Origin: Streptomyces atratus
Lineage (GTDB): Bacteria > Actinomycetota > Actinomycetes > Streptomycetales > Streptomycetaceae
Assembly (NCBI RefSeq): GCF_014648655.1
Contig: NZ_BMRN01000001.1
Coordinates: 248,001-312,000, forward strand
Direction: 5' to 3'
DNA: 64,000 nt
A program made the translations under genes and the position numbers. Positions 41,659 to 50,729 of this stretch are shown here, one piece after another (within the stretch, counting starts at the first letter, position 1; each line of letters opens with the position of its first letter). The notes under the pieces are model-generated. The model saw nothing but the letters and a program-made list of their open reading frames with translations. It made no database searches and was not told where the DNA came from.

Positions 41659-43263
41659 CTAAGGCGCTTCCGACTCCTCCCGGTAGGCCGCCGCCTCCTC
41701 CAGGTCGAGCCGTCTGAGCAGCGTGCGGAGCATCTCGTCGTCGATCTGCCGCTCGTCCCGCAGCCGCACGAAGACCTCGCGCTCGGCTTCGATCATTTCC
41801 CCGGCCAGGCGCCGGTACGTGTCGTCCGCCGACTCCCCGGTCACCGGATTGGCCGCACCCAGCCGCTCCCACACCGCGTTGCGGCGGCGCTCAAGGACGG
41901 TGCGCAGCCGGTCGGTGAGCGGCCCCGGCAGCCAGTTGCGCCGGTCGGTGAGCAGCTCCTCCAGGCGCTCCTCGGCGGCCGTGGACGCCTCGCTCTGCGC
42001 CTGCGCCTCGGCCAGGGTCTCCGCCGTCACATCGCGCCCCGGAAGCTTCAGGACGCGCACCAGCAGCGGCAGGCTGAGCCCCTGGACGACGAGGGTGCCG
42101 ATGACGGTGGTGAAGGTCAGGAACAGCACCAGATTGCGGGCCGGGAAGGCATGCCCGTCGGTCGTGAGCACGGGGATGGAGAACGCGATGGCGAGCGAGA
42201 CGACCCCGCGCATCCCGGCCCAGCCGACGATCAGCGGGGCCGTCCAGTTGGTCTCGGGCTCGCGCTCCCTGATCCGTTTCGACAGCCACCTGGGCAGATA
42301 CGTCGCCGGGTAGACCCAGATGAAGCGGACCACGACGACGGCGAGGAACACGGCCACCGCGTACCAGAGGGCTTCTGCCACCGCGTACGTTCCGAGCCCC
42401 TTGAGCACGAAGGGCAGCTGGAGCCCGATCAGCGCGAAGACCGCGGACTCCAGGATGAACGCGACCATCTTCCAGACGGCCGCCTCCTGGAGCCGGGTCG
42501 CGAAGTCGACCTGCCAGGAGCGGTGGCCCAGATAGAGCGCGACGACGACCACGGCGAGCACTCCGGAGGCGTGTACGCGTTCGGCCGCCGCGTACGCCAC
42601 GAAGGGGATCAGCAGCGACAGCGTGTTCTGCAGCAGGGCTTCCTTCAGGTGCGTACGGAGCCAGTGCAGCGGCACCATCAGCGCCAGGCCGACCACGACG
42701 CCGCCGACCGCGGCGAGGAGGAATTCGCCGATCCCGGCACCCCAGCTCATGCCCTCGCCGACGGCGGCGGCGAGCGCCACCTTGTAGGCGGTGATCGCGG
42801 TGGCATCGTTCACCAGGGACTCGCCCTGCAGGATCGTCGTGACCCGGCCGGGCAGCCCGACCCGGCGGGCGATCGCGGCGGCTGTGACAGCGTCCGGCGG
42901 GGCGACGACCGCGCCGAGCACCAGCGCGGCAGTGAGTGGCAGGTCCGGCACGAGGCGGTACGCCAGCCAGCCGACCGCGACGGTCGCGAACAGGACGTAA
43001 CCGACGGAGAGCAGCGCGACCGGCCGGAGATTGGCCCTCAGGTCGAGGTACGAGCTGTCGACGGCCGCCGTATAGAGCAACGGCGGCAGCAGCAGCGGCA
43101 GCACGATGTGCGCGTCCAGGGTGTACGTCGGCACCCCGGGCAGATACGAGGCGATCAGCCCCGCCGTGACCAGCAGCAGGGGGGCCGGCACCGGGGTGCG
43201 GCGGGCGGCCCCCGCCACGGCCGCACTGGCCGCGACCAATGCCACCAGCGGCAATGCGTCCAT
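41659..43263 (-). CDS. CPA1-type Na+/H+ antiporter
   Basis: A 534-aa CPA1 antiporter. About 12 membrane segments are visible, including the catalytic LQGESLVNDATAITAYKVAL region, APPDAVTAAAIARRVGLPGR and a KMVAFILESAVFALIGLQLP helix. The cytoplasmic C-terminus is about 130 aa. It exchanges Na+ or K+ for protons and supports pH/salt homeostasis. The ATG at 43263 follows AGGA with 8-nt spacing, so I prefer it to 43296. Confidence 0.9.
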   Translation of the reverse strand: MDALPLVALVAASAAVAGAARRTPVPAPLLLVTAGLIASYLPGVPTYTLDAHIVLPLLLPPLLYTAAVDSSYLDLRANLRPVALLSVGYVLFATVAVGWLAYRLVPDLPLTAALVLGAVVAPPDAVTAAAIARRVGLPGRVTTILQGESLVNDATAITAYKVALAAAVGEGMSWGAGIGEFLLAAVGGVVVGLALMVPLHWLRTHLKEALLQNTLSLLIPFVAYAAAERVHASGVLAVVVVALYLGHRSWQVDFATRLQEAAVWKMVAFILESAVFALIGLQLPFVLKGLGTYAVAEALWYAVAVFLAVVVVRFIWVYPATYLPRWLSKRIREREPETNWTAPLIVGWAGMRGVVSLAIAFSIPVLTTDGHAFPARNLVLFLTFTTVIGTLVVQGLSLPLLVRVLKLPGRDVTAETLAEAQAQSEASTAAEERLEELLTDRRNWLPGPLTDRLRTVLERRRNAVWERLGAANPVTGESADDTYRRLAGEMIEAEREVFVRLRDERQIDDEMLRTLLRRLDLEEAAAYREESEAP

Positions 43264-43298
43264 TTCACGGTCCTCGCATCCGTCGTAACCTGACAATC

Positions 43299-43559
43299 AT
43301 GAGTGATTGCGCGCATGTCTCCGAACTGCCGCACCCCGAGCCGGTCCCGCGCAGCGAGACCTGCCTCGGGTGCCTCGAGGCGGGCACCCACCCGGTGCAG
43401 CTACGGCTCTGTCTGCTCTGTGGTCATGTCGGCTGCTGCGATTCGTCGCCGCTGCAGCACGCCACCGCGCACTTCAAGGAGACCGGTCATCCGGTGATGC
43501 GGAGCTTCGAGTCGGGCGAAAGCTGGCGCTGGTGCTTCGAGGACGGTTCGATCGTCTGA
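43299..43559 (+). CDS. UBP-type zinc-finger protein
   Basis: An 86-aa protein with a UBP-type zinc finger: TCLGCLEAGTHPVQLRLCLL CGHVGCCDSS, then HATAHFKETGHP and a final WRWCFEDG. The pattern of Cys/His residues matches the small bacterial zf-UBP proteins found next to Na+/H+ antiporters (recall). It is divergent from the antiporter gene, 36 bp apart, so the two may share a promoter region. Function unknown. Confidence 0.85.
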   Translation: MSDCAHVSELPHPEPVPRSETCLGCLEAGTHPVQLRLCLLCGHVGCCDSSPLQHATAHFKETGHPVMRSFESGESWRWCFEDGSIV

Positions 43560-43789
43560 CGCCTGGGTACGTCAAACCGGCGCCGGTTGTTCGTAATTGA
43601 CCGCCGCAGACCTCTACCCACCGTGTGTACTCATGGGCTTACCATGAGTGACAGCCATGGGCTGGGGCCCGGCGACACGGCATCATGGATCGCGATAGCG
43701 TCGCCGGACCAGAACCGAAGACGTACCGCATGGCTCCGGGGCACCCTTCCCGGATCCTCGAAAGAGTTTGTGCCACCTTGGAGGTGAGG

Positions 43790-44203
43790 GTGTCCCAGAT
43801 CGCAGGCGAGCCCGGGAATCAGGACTTCGTAGAGGTCCGGCTGCCCGCTGCGGGTGCCTACCTGTCGGTGCTGCGTACGGCAACGGCCGGTCTCGCAGCG
43901 CGCTTGGACTTCACTCTCGACGAGATCGAGGATCTTCGCATCGCGGTCGACGAGGCCTGCGCGATCCTGCTTCAGCAGGCCGTGCCGGGCTCCGTCCTCA
44001 GCTGCGTCTTCCGACTCATCGAGGATTCTCTCGAGGTGACGGTGTCCGCCCCGACGACGGACGGCCGGGCGCCGGAGCGAGACACTTTCGCATGGACGGT
44101 GCTCTCCGCACTGGCCGGAAAAGTCGACTCCTCGGTCGCCGACGACCGTACTGTCACCATCAGCCTCTACAAACAGCGCGGCGCGGGACCCGGGCCGGCG
44201 TGA
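43790..44203 (+). CDS. RsbW-like anti-sigma factor (GHKL kinase fold)
   Basis: A 137-aa protein. The HATPase_c-like core is LSVLRTATAGLAARLDFTLD EIEDLRIAVDEACAILLQQA, with the N box DEAC and G-box-like residues. A GTG start at 43790 follows GGAGGTGAGG. It is the kinase/anti-sigma partner of the sigma factor in the overlapping next gene (GTGA overlap at 44200). It should hold the sigma factor inactive and phosphorylate an anti-anti-sigma protein, which is not encoded nearby. Confidence 0.85.
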   Translation: MSQIAGEPGNQDFVEVRLPAAGAYLSVLRTATAGLAARLDFTLDEIEDLRIAVDEACAILLQQAVPGSVLSCVFRLIEDSLEVTVSAPTTDGRAPERDTFAWTVLSALAGKVDSSVADDRTVTISLYKQRGAGPGPA

Positions 44204-45153
44204 GCAACGGGAACGGGGACGGTCCTGTGCGGGACGAGACGATCCGACCAGGGGTGGTGCGCGCAGCAGGCATCCCGGAACAGCAGGCCCTGCCCCATCC
44301 GGTGGACGGGGCGGACGGGACTGCGGGCCGTACGGTCGCGGTGGAGCAGTCGCAGGCGGAGCAGGCAGGCCAGATGAGCGAGCACGGGCACCACGATCCA
44401 CACGACCGCAGCGGGGCGCGGGCGCTGTTCATCGAACTGCGCAAGCTTCCCGACGGGTCGGCCGAGAAGGCGGAGCTGCGCAATCAGCTGGTGCGGATGC
44501 ATCTGCCGCTCGTGGAGCATCTGGCCCGCCGGTTCCGCAATCGCGGCGAGCCGCTGGATGATCTGACCCAGGTCGCCACGATCGGCCTGATCAAGTCGGT
44601 GGACCGGTTCGACCCGGACCGCGGCGTCGAGTTCTCGACGTACGCGACCCCCACGGTCGTCGGCGAGATCAAGCGCCACTTCCGTGACAAGGGCTGGGCG
44701 GTCCGGGTGCCGCGTCGGCTCCAGGAGCTGCGGCTCTCGCTCACCACGGCCACTGCCGAACTCTCCCAGCAGCACGGCCGCTCGCCGACGGTGCATGAGC
44801 TGGCGGAGCGACTGGGCATCTCCGAGGAAGAGGTCCTGGAGGGCCTGGAATCGGCCAATGCGTACAGCACGCTCTCGCTGGACGTGCCGGACACGGACGA
44901 CGAGTCCCCGGCGGTCGCGGACACGCTGGGCTCCGAGGACGAGGCGCTGGAGGGCGTCGAGTACCGGGAGTCGCTCAAGCCTCTGCTGGAGGACCTGCCG
45001 CCGCGCGAGAAGCGGATTCTGCTGCTGCGCTTCTTCGGCAACATGACCCAGTCGCAGATCGCGCAGGAGGTCGGCATCTCGCAGATGCATGTCTCGCGGC
45101 TGCTGGCCCGCACGCTGGCGCAGCTGCGCGAGCGGCTGCTCGTCGAGGAGTAG
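44200..45153 (+). CDS. SigB/SigF/SigG-family stress or sporulation sigma factor
   Basis: A 317-aa sigma factor. Region 2 is NQLVRMHLPLVEHLARRFRN RGEPLDDLTQVATIGLIKSV DRFDPDRGVEFSTYATPTVV, region 3 is GRSPTVHELAERLGISEEEV, region 4 is LPPREKRILLLRFFGNMTQS QIAQEVGISQMHVSRLLART. A long N-terminal extension (about 60 aa) precedes it. A GTG start overlaps the stop of the anti-sigma gene. It resembles SigF/SigB group regulators of sporulation or osmotic stress; the exact group is unresolved. Confidence 0.92.
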   Translation: MSNGNGDGPVRDETIRPGVVRAAGIPEQQALPHPVDGADGTAGRTVAVEQSQAEQAGQMSEHGHHDPHDRSGARALFIELRKLPDGSAEKAELRNQLVRMHLPLVEHLARRFRNRGEPLDDLTQVATIGLIKSVDRFDPDRGVEFSTYATPTVVGEIKRHFRDKGWAVRVPRRLQELRLSLTTATAELSQQHGRSPTVHELAERLGISEEEVLEGLESANAYSTLSLDVPDTDDESPAVADTLGSEDEALEGVEYRESLKPLLEDLPPREKRILLLRFFGNMTQSQIAQEVGISQMHVSRLLARTLAQLRERLLVEE

Positions 45154-45303
45154 CACGAAGGGCCGGTTCGGGCGCGGGGGCCGGCAGAAACGGCCGTGCC
45201 CGCGCGGGGCAGCGGCGGTCGGCTCGTGCGTGCAGCACCTGCGCCCGGGGAGTCGCCGTCACCCGAAGGCCGCCTCACCCCGCCCGGACACCGGGCAGCC
45301 GGC

Positions 45304-45759
45304 TCAGGCGTCCGGCGTGGTGCCCGGTCGGCGAATGCCGAGTGCCTCGACCGTCGTCGGCCTGACCAGCTGGTAGAGCGCGGTCAGAACCACCGCGGCA
45401 AGGATGATCCCGACCGGGATCAGTGCGCCGTGGGACCTCAGCAACGTCCAGGCCACCGGAAGCGCGATGATCTGCGTGATCAGCGCGGGTCCGCGGCTCC
45501 AGCTGCGCCGCCGCAGCAGACCACGCGCGGCGAACAGCGGGATCAGGCCGAGCGCGATCAGCGTGAGGCCGCCCATCTCCGCCTGCTGCGGGCTCTCGGG
45601 GCTCCCGAGCAGCCCCATCACCAGCATGTAGATCCCGCCGCCGACGAGCGCCGCCCCTTCCAGGGCGGTGAGTCCGGCCACGAGAGTGATCCTGCTCGGC
45701 TTCGCCGGTCCGACCGACGGCGAAGGCGACGAGGAGGGCGTGTTCTGCTGAGTACTCAC
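45304..45759 (-). CDS. Hypothetical integral membrane protein
   Basis: A 151-aa protein with a low-complexity N-terminus (MSTQQNTPSSSPSPSVGPAK) and four predicted membrane segments, such as ITLVAGLTALEGAALVGGGI and LIPVGIILAAVVLTALYQLV. No known motif is recognised. It is monocistronic, convergent with the sigma gene. Similar small membrane proteins are common in streptomycetes. Confidence 0.75.
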   Translation of the reverse strand: MSTQQNTPSSSPSPSVGPAKPSRITLVAGLTALEGAALVGGGIYMLVMGLLGSPESPQQAEMGGLTLIALGLIPLFAARGLLRRRSWSRGPALITQIIALPVAWTLLRSHGALIPVGIILAAVVLTALYQLVRPTTVEALGIRRPGTTPDA

Positions 45760-45922
45760 TCTTGCAGGTTGACATCCCGGCCCTGCGAAAGCGAAGCCGG
45801 GGTCGGGAAAGGTGCAGAAAACGGACGGCCACCCCCGTCCGGCAGCACCCGGCCGTCACCGAGCGTGAAGGTCATGGGGCAGGACTTCAGAGCAATACCA
45901 CGCGGTAGGTAGTCTGGCCGTC

Positions 45923-46891
45923 ATGCGCGCACTCCTTGTGGTCAATCCAGCTGCTACCACCACCAGTGCGCGGACGCGCGATGTGCTCATCCATGCGCTG
46001 GCCAGCGAGATGAAACTGGAGGCCGTGACCACGGAGTACCGGGGCCACGCCCGGGACCTGGGGCGGCAGGCCGCGGACTCCGGGGAGATCGACCTGGTGG
46101 TCGCCCTGGGCGGCGACGGCACAGTCAACGAGGTCGTCAACGGCCTGCTCCACAATGGCCCCGACCTGGACAACCTGCCGAGTCTCGCGGTGGTTCCCGG
46201 TGGCTCCACCAATGTCTTCGCGCGCGCCCTGGGCCTGCCCAACGATGCGGTGGAGGCGACCGGCGCGATCCTGGACGCACTCGCCAACCACACCGAACGC
46301 ACGGTCGGCCTCGGGCTGGCGGCCGGCACCCCCGGCACCGAGGACGAGTCGGTCCCGGAGCGCTGGTTCACCTTCTGCGCCGGGCTCGGATTCGACGCGG
46401 GCGTGGTCGGCCGGGTCGAACAGCAACGCGAACGCGGCAAGCGCTCGACGCATGCACTGTATGTACGCCAGGTGGTCCGGCAATTCCTGGAGGAGCCGCA
46501 CCGGCGGCACGGGATGATCACACTGGAGACGCCCGGACAGGAACCGGTCACCGACCTCGCGCTGTCCATAATTTCCAACACGGCTCCGTGGACGTACCTG
46601 GGGAATCGCCCCATGTACGCGTCCCCGAAGGCCACCTTCGACACCGGCCTGGACGTGCTCGGACTGAAGCGGCTCTCCACCCCGGCGGTCGCCCGCTACG
46701 GCACCCAGCTGCTCACTTCGAGCCCGGAGAAGGGCCCGTCCGGCAAGCACGCCGTTTCACTTCATGACCTCACGGACTTCACCTTGCATTCAAAGGTGCC
46801 GCTCCCCTTCCAGATGGACGGCGACCACCTGGGAGTGCGTACCAGTGTGACGTTCACAGGCGTACGCCGTGCACTGCGTGTGATTGTGTGA
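45923..46891 (+). CDS. Diacylglycerol kinase-family lipid kinase
   Basis: A 322-aa protein of the DAGK catalytic superfamily: LLVVNPAATTTSARTRDVLI (N-terminal PNPxA), VVALGGDGTVNEVVNGLL (glycine-rich ATP loop), VVPGGSTNVFARALGLP. It phosphorylates a lipid or related alcohol such as diacylglycerol; the substrate is not read out. ATG start without a strong ribosome site. It may be leaderless or use a distant site. Confidence 0.88.
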   Translation: MRALLVVNPAATTTSARTRDVLIHALASEMKLEAVTTEYRGHARDLGRQAADSGEIDLVVALGGDGTVNEVVNGLLHNGPDLDNLPSLAVVPGGSTNVFARALGLPNDAVEATGAILDALANHTERTVGLGLAAGTPGTEDESVPERWFTFCAGLGFDAGVVGRVEQQRERGKRSTHALYVRQVVRQFLEEPHRRHGMITLETPGQEPVTDLALSIISNTAPWTYLGNRPMYASPKATFDTGLDVLGLKRLSTPAVARYGTQLLTSSPEKGPSGKHAVSLHDLTDFTLHSKVPLPFQMDGDHLGVRTSVTFTGVRRALRVIV

Positions 46892-47209
46892 GTGGAAGGG
46901 ACCAAAGTCCTTTAACTCGAACGTTTGGGCTGGGCTCCACCCCATAGAAGTACGGCTGTGACCTAGTCGACACCGAGGAATCAAAAAAAAGTTTCCAGAA
47001 GGGGTTGTATCCGCAGCTGAGGTTTGCGAATCTCTACATGGCGATCGGGACGGCCCGCAACAACGGCCTCCACTGAGAGCCAGAACCCCTCCTCACTTCA
47101 CAGGACCACAACCAGTTCATCTGGGCGTCGGCCCGTCACCTGCGGGGGGATTCGTGAAAGCGTTCACATTCACAAGCACAGTATGTAATACCAAGGAGAG
47201 GTAGCAGCC
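46892..47209 (+). promoter_or_regulatory. Promoter region of wblE
   Basis: A 318-bp gap without a gene. It contains an A8 tract near 46983, the dyad GTGAA-AGCG-TTCAC (47154-47167) with a further TTCAC, and the AAGGAGAGG ribosome site 10 nt before the wblE start. The dyad lies at the expected position for a regulator or a promoter element. Confidence 0.5.
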
Positions 47210-47467
47210 ATGGACTGGCGTCACAACGCCGTTTGTCGTGAGGAAGACCCCGAGCTGTTCTTCCCCATCGGCAACACCGGTCCTGCGCTGCTGCAGATCG
47301 AGGAAGCCAAGGCCGTCTGCCGTCGCTGCCCCGTCATGGAGCAGTGCCTGCAGTGGGCGCTCGAGTCCGGCCAGGACTCCGGCGTCTGGGGTGGCCTCAG
47401 CGAGGACGAGCGCCGCGCAATGAAGCGCCGTGCCGCTCGCAACCGGGCGCGTAACGCCAGCGCCTGA
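47210..47467 (+). CDS. wblE: WhiB-family iron-sulfur regulator WblE
   Basis: An 85-aa Wbl protein. The four cluster Cys are C9, C37, C40 and C46 (CREEDPELFFPIGNTG ... CRRCPVMEQC), followed by the turn GVWGG and a basic C-terminal tail KRRAARNRARNASA. The sequence matches WblE almost throughout (recall), which is a WhiB1-like essential-type regulator binding a [4Fe-4S] cluster and sigma factor HrdB. The terminator hairpin at 47575 follows. Confidence 0.95.
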   Translation: MDWRHNAVCREEDPELFFPIGNTGPALLQIEEAKAVCRRCPVMEQCLQWALESGQDSGVWGGLSEDERRAMKRRAARNRARNASA

Positions 47468-47574
47468 TCCGACGCCACCGCTACGAGCCTCAGCCAGGCG
47501 GCGCGTACAGAGCGTACGCACAACCCCGCCCCCCGAGTCGCAGCGCGCAGTACCCCCGAAGCGCATGCATGATC

Positions 47575-47611
47575 AGTGAGCCCGGACCGTGATCAACGGT
47601 CCGGGCTCACT
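47575..47611 (+). terminator. wblE terminator
   Basis: A 16-bp perfect inverted repeat (arms 47575-47590 and 47596-47611, AGTGAGCCCGGACCGT and its complement) with a 5-nt loop. It also lies 31 bp before the end of the convergent kinase gene and may serve both. Confidence 0.85.
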
Positions 47612-47641
47612 GCTGTGTCCGTACCTTGCCGGCCGCCGGGG

Positions 47642-49108
47642 CTACTTCTCGGCGCGAACCGGGATGTCGAGGACGACCTGGGTGCCGCGGTCCGGGGCCG
47701 GGACCATGCCGAAGGTGCCGCTCAGCTCGCCCTCCACCAGCGTCCTCACGATCTGCAGCCCCAGGTTGCCGGCGCGCTGCGGGTCGAAACCCTCGGGCAG
47801 TCCGCAGCCGTCGTCCCGGACCGTGATCAGCAGCCGCTTCCCGGCGGAGGAGCCGCCGCGCACCGCCGACACCTCCACCGTGCCGGACTCGGCGAGGGTG
47901 AAGGCGTGCTCCAGGGCGTTCTGCAGGACCTCGGTGAGCACCATCGCCAGCGGTGTGGCCACTTCGGCGTCGAGAATGCCGAAGCGTCCCGTGCGGCGAC
48001 AGGTAACCTTGCCCGGGGAGATCTCGGCGACCATCGCGATGACCCGGTCGGCGATCTCGTCGAACTCCACCCGCTCGTCCAGATTCTGGGACAGCGTCTC
48101 ATGGACGATGGCGATCGAACCGACGCGCCGCACCGCCTCGTTGAGCGCCTCGCGCCCCTGGGCGGAGTCCATCCGGCGGGCCTGGAGCCGCAACAGGGCA
48201 GCGACGGTCTGGAGGTTGTTCTTCACCCGGTGGTGGATCTCCCGGATGGTGGCGTCCTTGGTGATCAACTCCCGCTCGCGGCGGCGCAGTTCGGTGACGT
48301 CCCGGAGGAGGACCAGGGAACCGATCCTGACCCCCTTGGGCTTGAGCGGGATCGCCCGGAGCTGGATCACCCCGCCCGCGCATTCGACCTCGAACTCACG
48401 GGGCGCGTATCCGCTGGCGAGTTTGACCAGGGCCTCGTCAACCGGGCCGCGGGAGGGGGCGAGTTCGGCGGTGATCCCGCCCAGGTGCTGGCCGACCAGG
48501 TCGGAGGCGAGGCCGAGGCGGTGGTACGCGGAGAGACCGTTGGGGCTGGCGTACTGGACGACTCCGTCGGCGTCGAGCCTGATCAGCCCGTCGCCGACGC
48601 GCGGCGATGCGTCCATGTCGACCTGCTGGCCGGGGAACGGGAAGGCCCCGGCGGCGATCATCTGGGCCAGGTCGGAGGCCGACTGGAGGTAGGTGAGCTC
48701 CAGCCGGGACGGTGTACGGACGGTCAGGAGGTTGGTGTTGCGGGCGATGACTCCGAGGACCCGGCCCTCACGGCGTACGGGGATCGACTCGACCCGTACC
48801 GGGACCTCCTCGCGCCACTCCGGGTCGCCCTCGCGCACGATCCGGCCCTCGTCCAGCGCCGCGTCGAGCAGCGGGCGGCGGCCGCGCGGCACCAAGTGGC
48901 CGACCATGTCGTCCTGGTAGGAGGTGGGACCGGTGTTGGGCCGCATCTGGGCCACGGACACATAGCGGGTGCCGTCGCGGGTGGGAACCCACAGCACGAG
49001 GTCGGCGAAGGACAGATCGGAGAGCAGCTGCCACTCCGAGACCAGCAGATGCAGCCACTCCAGGTCGGTGTCACTGAGGGCTGTGTGCTGGCGGACGAGG
49101 TCGTTCAT
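47642..49108 (-). CDS. PAS/GAF-type sensor histidine kinase (HWE/HisKA_2)
   Basis: A 488-aa soluble sensor kinase. The N-terminal GAF-like region (LHLLVSEWQLLSDLSFADLV) and a PAS-like region (LIRLDADGVVQYASPNGLSA) precede a HisKA_2 segment with the phospho-His in REIHHRVKNNLQTV. The ATPase has the N-box QNALEHAF and G1 DDGCGLPEG. No TM is present, so it probably senses an intracellular signal. No response regulator is next to it. A dre-like site lies 122 bp before its start, so it may be in the DasR regulon. ATG at 49108 was chosen from the conserved start. Confidence 0.88.
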   Translation of the reverse strand: MNDLVRQHTALSDTDLEWLHLLVSEWQLLSDLSFADLVLWVPTRDGTRYVSVAQMRPNTGPTSYQDDMVGHLVPRGRRPLLDAALDEGRIVREGDPEWREEVPVRVESIPVRREGRVLGVIARNTNLLTVRTPSRLELTYLQSASDLAQMIAAGAFPFPGQQVDMDASPRVGDGLIRLDADGVVQYASPNGLSAYHRLGLASDLVGQHLGGITAELAPSRGPVDEALVKLASGYAPREFEVECAGGVIQLRAIPLKPKGVRIGSLVLLRDVTELRRRERELITKDATIREIHHRVKNNLQTVAALLRLQARRMDSAQGREALNEAVRRVGSIAIVHETLSQNLDERVEFDEIADRVIAMVAEISPGKVTCRRTGRFGILDAEVATPLAMVLTEVLQNALEHAFTLAESGTVEVSAVRGGSSAGKRLLITVRDDGCGLPEGFDPQRAGNLGLQIVRTLVEGELSGTFGMVPAPDRGTQVVLDIPVRAEK

Positions 49109-49229
49109 GGAGGGCACGTGTGCGAGCGTACCCGCGGATGGGCAACGGTTCCGAACCGAACGACCCGGCCGTACGTGTAAGGGTGGGGGGCCCGGAAAAT
49201 TGCGGTCGTCCGATGGATGGACACGGGCG

Positions 49230-49245
49230 AATGGTCTAGTCCACA
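49230..49245 (-). promoter_or_regulatory. Orphan dre-like site (DasR)
   Basis: AATGGTCTAGTCCACA resembles the DasR responsive element (ATTGGTCTATACCACA at nagB). It lies 122 bp upstream of the kinase start in a 354-bp gene-free gap and has a chitinase-promoter-like TGGTCTAGTCCA. Confidence 0.6.
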
Positions 49246-49462
49246 ATGCTCAAGACAGAGCTTCCGCTCTCCCCGCACAGGAGGGTGGATCGAGGTACCC
49301 GCGCTCTCTGCCCTGACTGCGCAGGCACCTCTCCCCGGCCGGGGGCACCGCACACCGCCGGCCGCGCAACTCCGGGCTGCGGTGCCGGACGGGCCGAGGG
49401 TCCCGTCCCGGCGCCGCGGCCCGTGGGTTTTCCACGGGCGCCGCCCGTGCCCCGCCCCGTGA

Positions 49463-50533
49463 TCAGCGGGTCTCGGTGACCTTGGCCAGCGCGCGCGGTG
49501 CGTCCGGGTCCTGGCCGCGGGCGATCGTCACCTCGTATGCCAGCATCTGCAGCGGCAGGATCTCCAGGATCGGCTGGACCTCTTCGGCGACCCCCGCCGT
49601 CGGCAGCACGAAGCCCGCGGACGCCGCCTCCACCTGGGCCTTCGGGCCGACCACGAACAGGTCCGCGCCACGGCAGCGCAGCCGGTCCAGGACCGGCTGG
49701 AGGGCCTGGCCGCCCCGGCCGTCCGTGACGACGGCGATCACCGGGGAGATGTTGTCGACCATGGCGAGCGGGCCGTGCAGCAGATCGGCGCCGGAGTACG
49801 AGAGGGCCGGGATGTAGCTGGTCTCCATCAGCTTCAGGGCGGCTTCCTTGGCCGTTGGGTAGCCGTAGCCGCGCGAGGTGATGACCATGCGCTCGGCGAA
49901 GCGGTAGCGCGAAGCCAGGGTCCTGACCTCGTCCCTGCGGGCCAGGATCGCCTCGGCCAGCTCCGGCAGGATCGCGGCGGCCGCCCCGTCGCCGCCGCTC
50001 AGCCCCTCCACGAAGAGGTAGAGGGACAGCAGCGAGGCGGTGTACGTCTTGGTGGCCGGGAGGGCCTTCTCCGGGCCCGCCAGGATGTCGATGTGGTGCT
50101 CGGATACGGCGGCGAGCGGCGAGTCCGGGTTGTTGGTGACGGCCAGGGTGATCGCGCCGGCCTCACGGGCCGCTCCGGTGGAGGCCACCAGATCGGGCGA
50201 GCCGCCGGACTGGCTGACGGTGACGACGAGGACGTCCTTGAGGTCCGGCTTGGCGCCGTACGCGGTGGTGGTGGACATCGAGGCGAGACCACAGGGCAGG
50301 CCGAGCCGGATCTCCAGCAGGTACTTGGCGTAGAGCGCGGCATTGTCCGACGTGCCGCGGGCGGCGAGGAGGACGAAGCGCGGCTTCTTCGCCGCGATCT
50401 CGGCGGCCACCTCGCGGATCCTGGGGGCGCCCCGGTCGAGGATGCGCCGCAACACTCCCGGCTGCTCGGCCATCTCGCCGGACATGATCCGGCCCGGCCG
50501 CTCGCTCTCCCCTGCCGAAATCGTGGCGGACAT
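49463..50533 (-). CDS. SIS-domain sugar-phosphate isomerase-like protein (GlmS-like)
   Basis: A 356-aa protein with two SIS domains: FVLLAARGTSDNAALYAKYL LEI and VVTVSQSGGSPDLVASTGAA in the first, FAERMVITSRGYGYPTAKEA ALKLMETSYIPALS in the second. It resembles the C-terminal isomerase part of GlmS or AgaS-like amino-sugar deaminases/isomerases, without the glutaminase domain. It is divergent from nagB with a dre site between, so it belongs to amino-sugar metabolism. Which reaction it performs is not certain. The ATG at 50533 follows GGGAGG. Confidence 0.88.
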   Translation of the reverse strand: MSATISAGESERPGRIMSGEMAEQPGVLRRILDRGAPRIREVAAEIAAKKPRFVLLAARGTSDNAALYAKYLLEIRLGLPCGLASMSTTTAYGAKPDLKDVLVVTVSQSGGSPDLVASTGAAREAGAITLAVTNNPDSPLAAVSEHHIDILAGPEKALPATKTYTASLLSLYLFVEGLSGGDGAAAAILPELAEAILARRDEVRTLASRYRFAERMVITSRGYGYPTAKEAALKLMETSYIPALSYSGADLLHGPLAMVDNISPVIAVVTDGRGGQALQPVLDRLRCRGADLFVVGPKAQVEAASAGFVLPTAGVAEEVQPILEILPLQMLAYEVTIARGQDPDAPRALAKVTETR

Positions 50534-50682
50534 GTCGAGTGCCTCCCAGGAGTGTCCCGGTGCGTCAGGAACACCGTTCGACCCAGTCGACCACGGCGAA
50601 CCGGACACCCGCCAGCGGGCCGCGGCCGGGACGGGCACAGCTGTCGTGTCCGCGTTACCGGCTTCTGCTAGATTGGACCCTG

Positions 50683-50698
50683 ATTGGTCTATACCACA
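50683..50698. promoter_or_regulatory. DasR responsive element (dre) at nagB
   Basis: ATTGGTCTATACCACA is a 16-bp near-palindromic dre, 32 bp upstream of the nagB start and in the promoter shared with the divergent SIS gene. Confidence 0.85.
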
Positions 50699-50729
50699 TG
50701 ATTCAACTCTTCAGATCGGCAGGCCCCGC

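Noticed and set aside
49246..49479. A small Cys-containing protein in the kinase/SIS gap
   Set aside because: Although GGAGGGTGG precedes it, the frame is Pro/Arg/Gly-rich, has no known pattern and ends inside the SIS gene.
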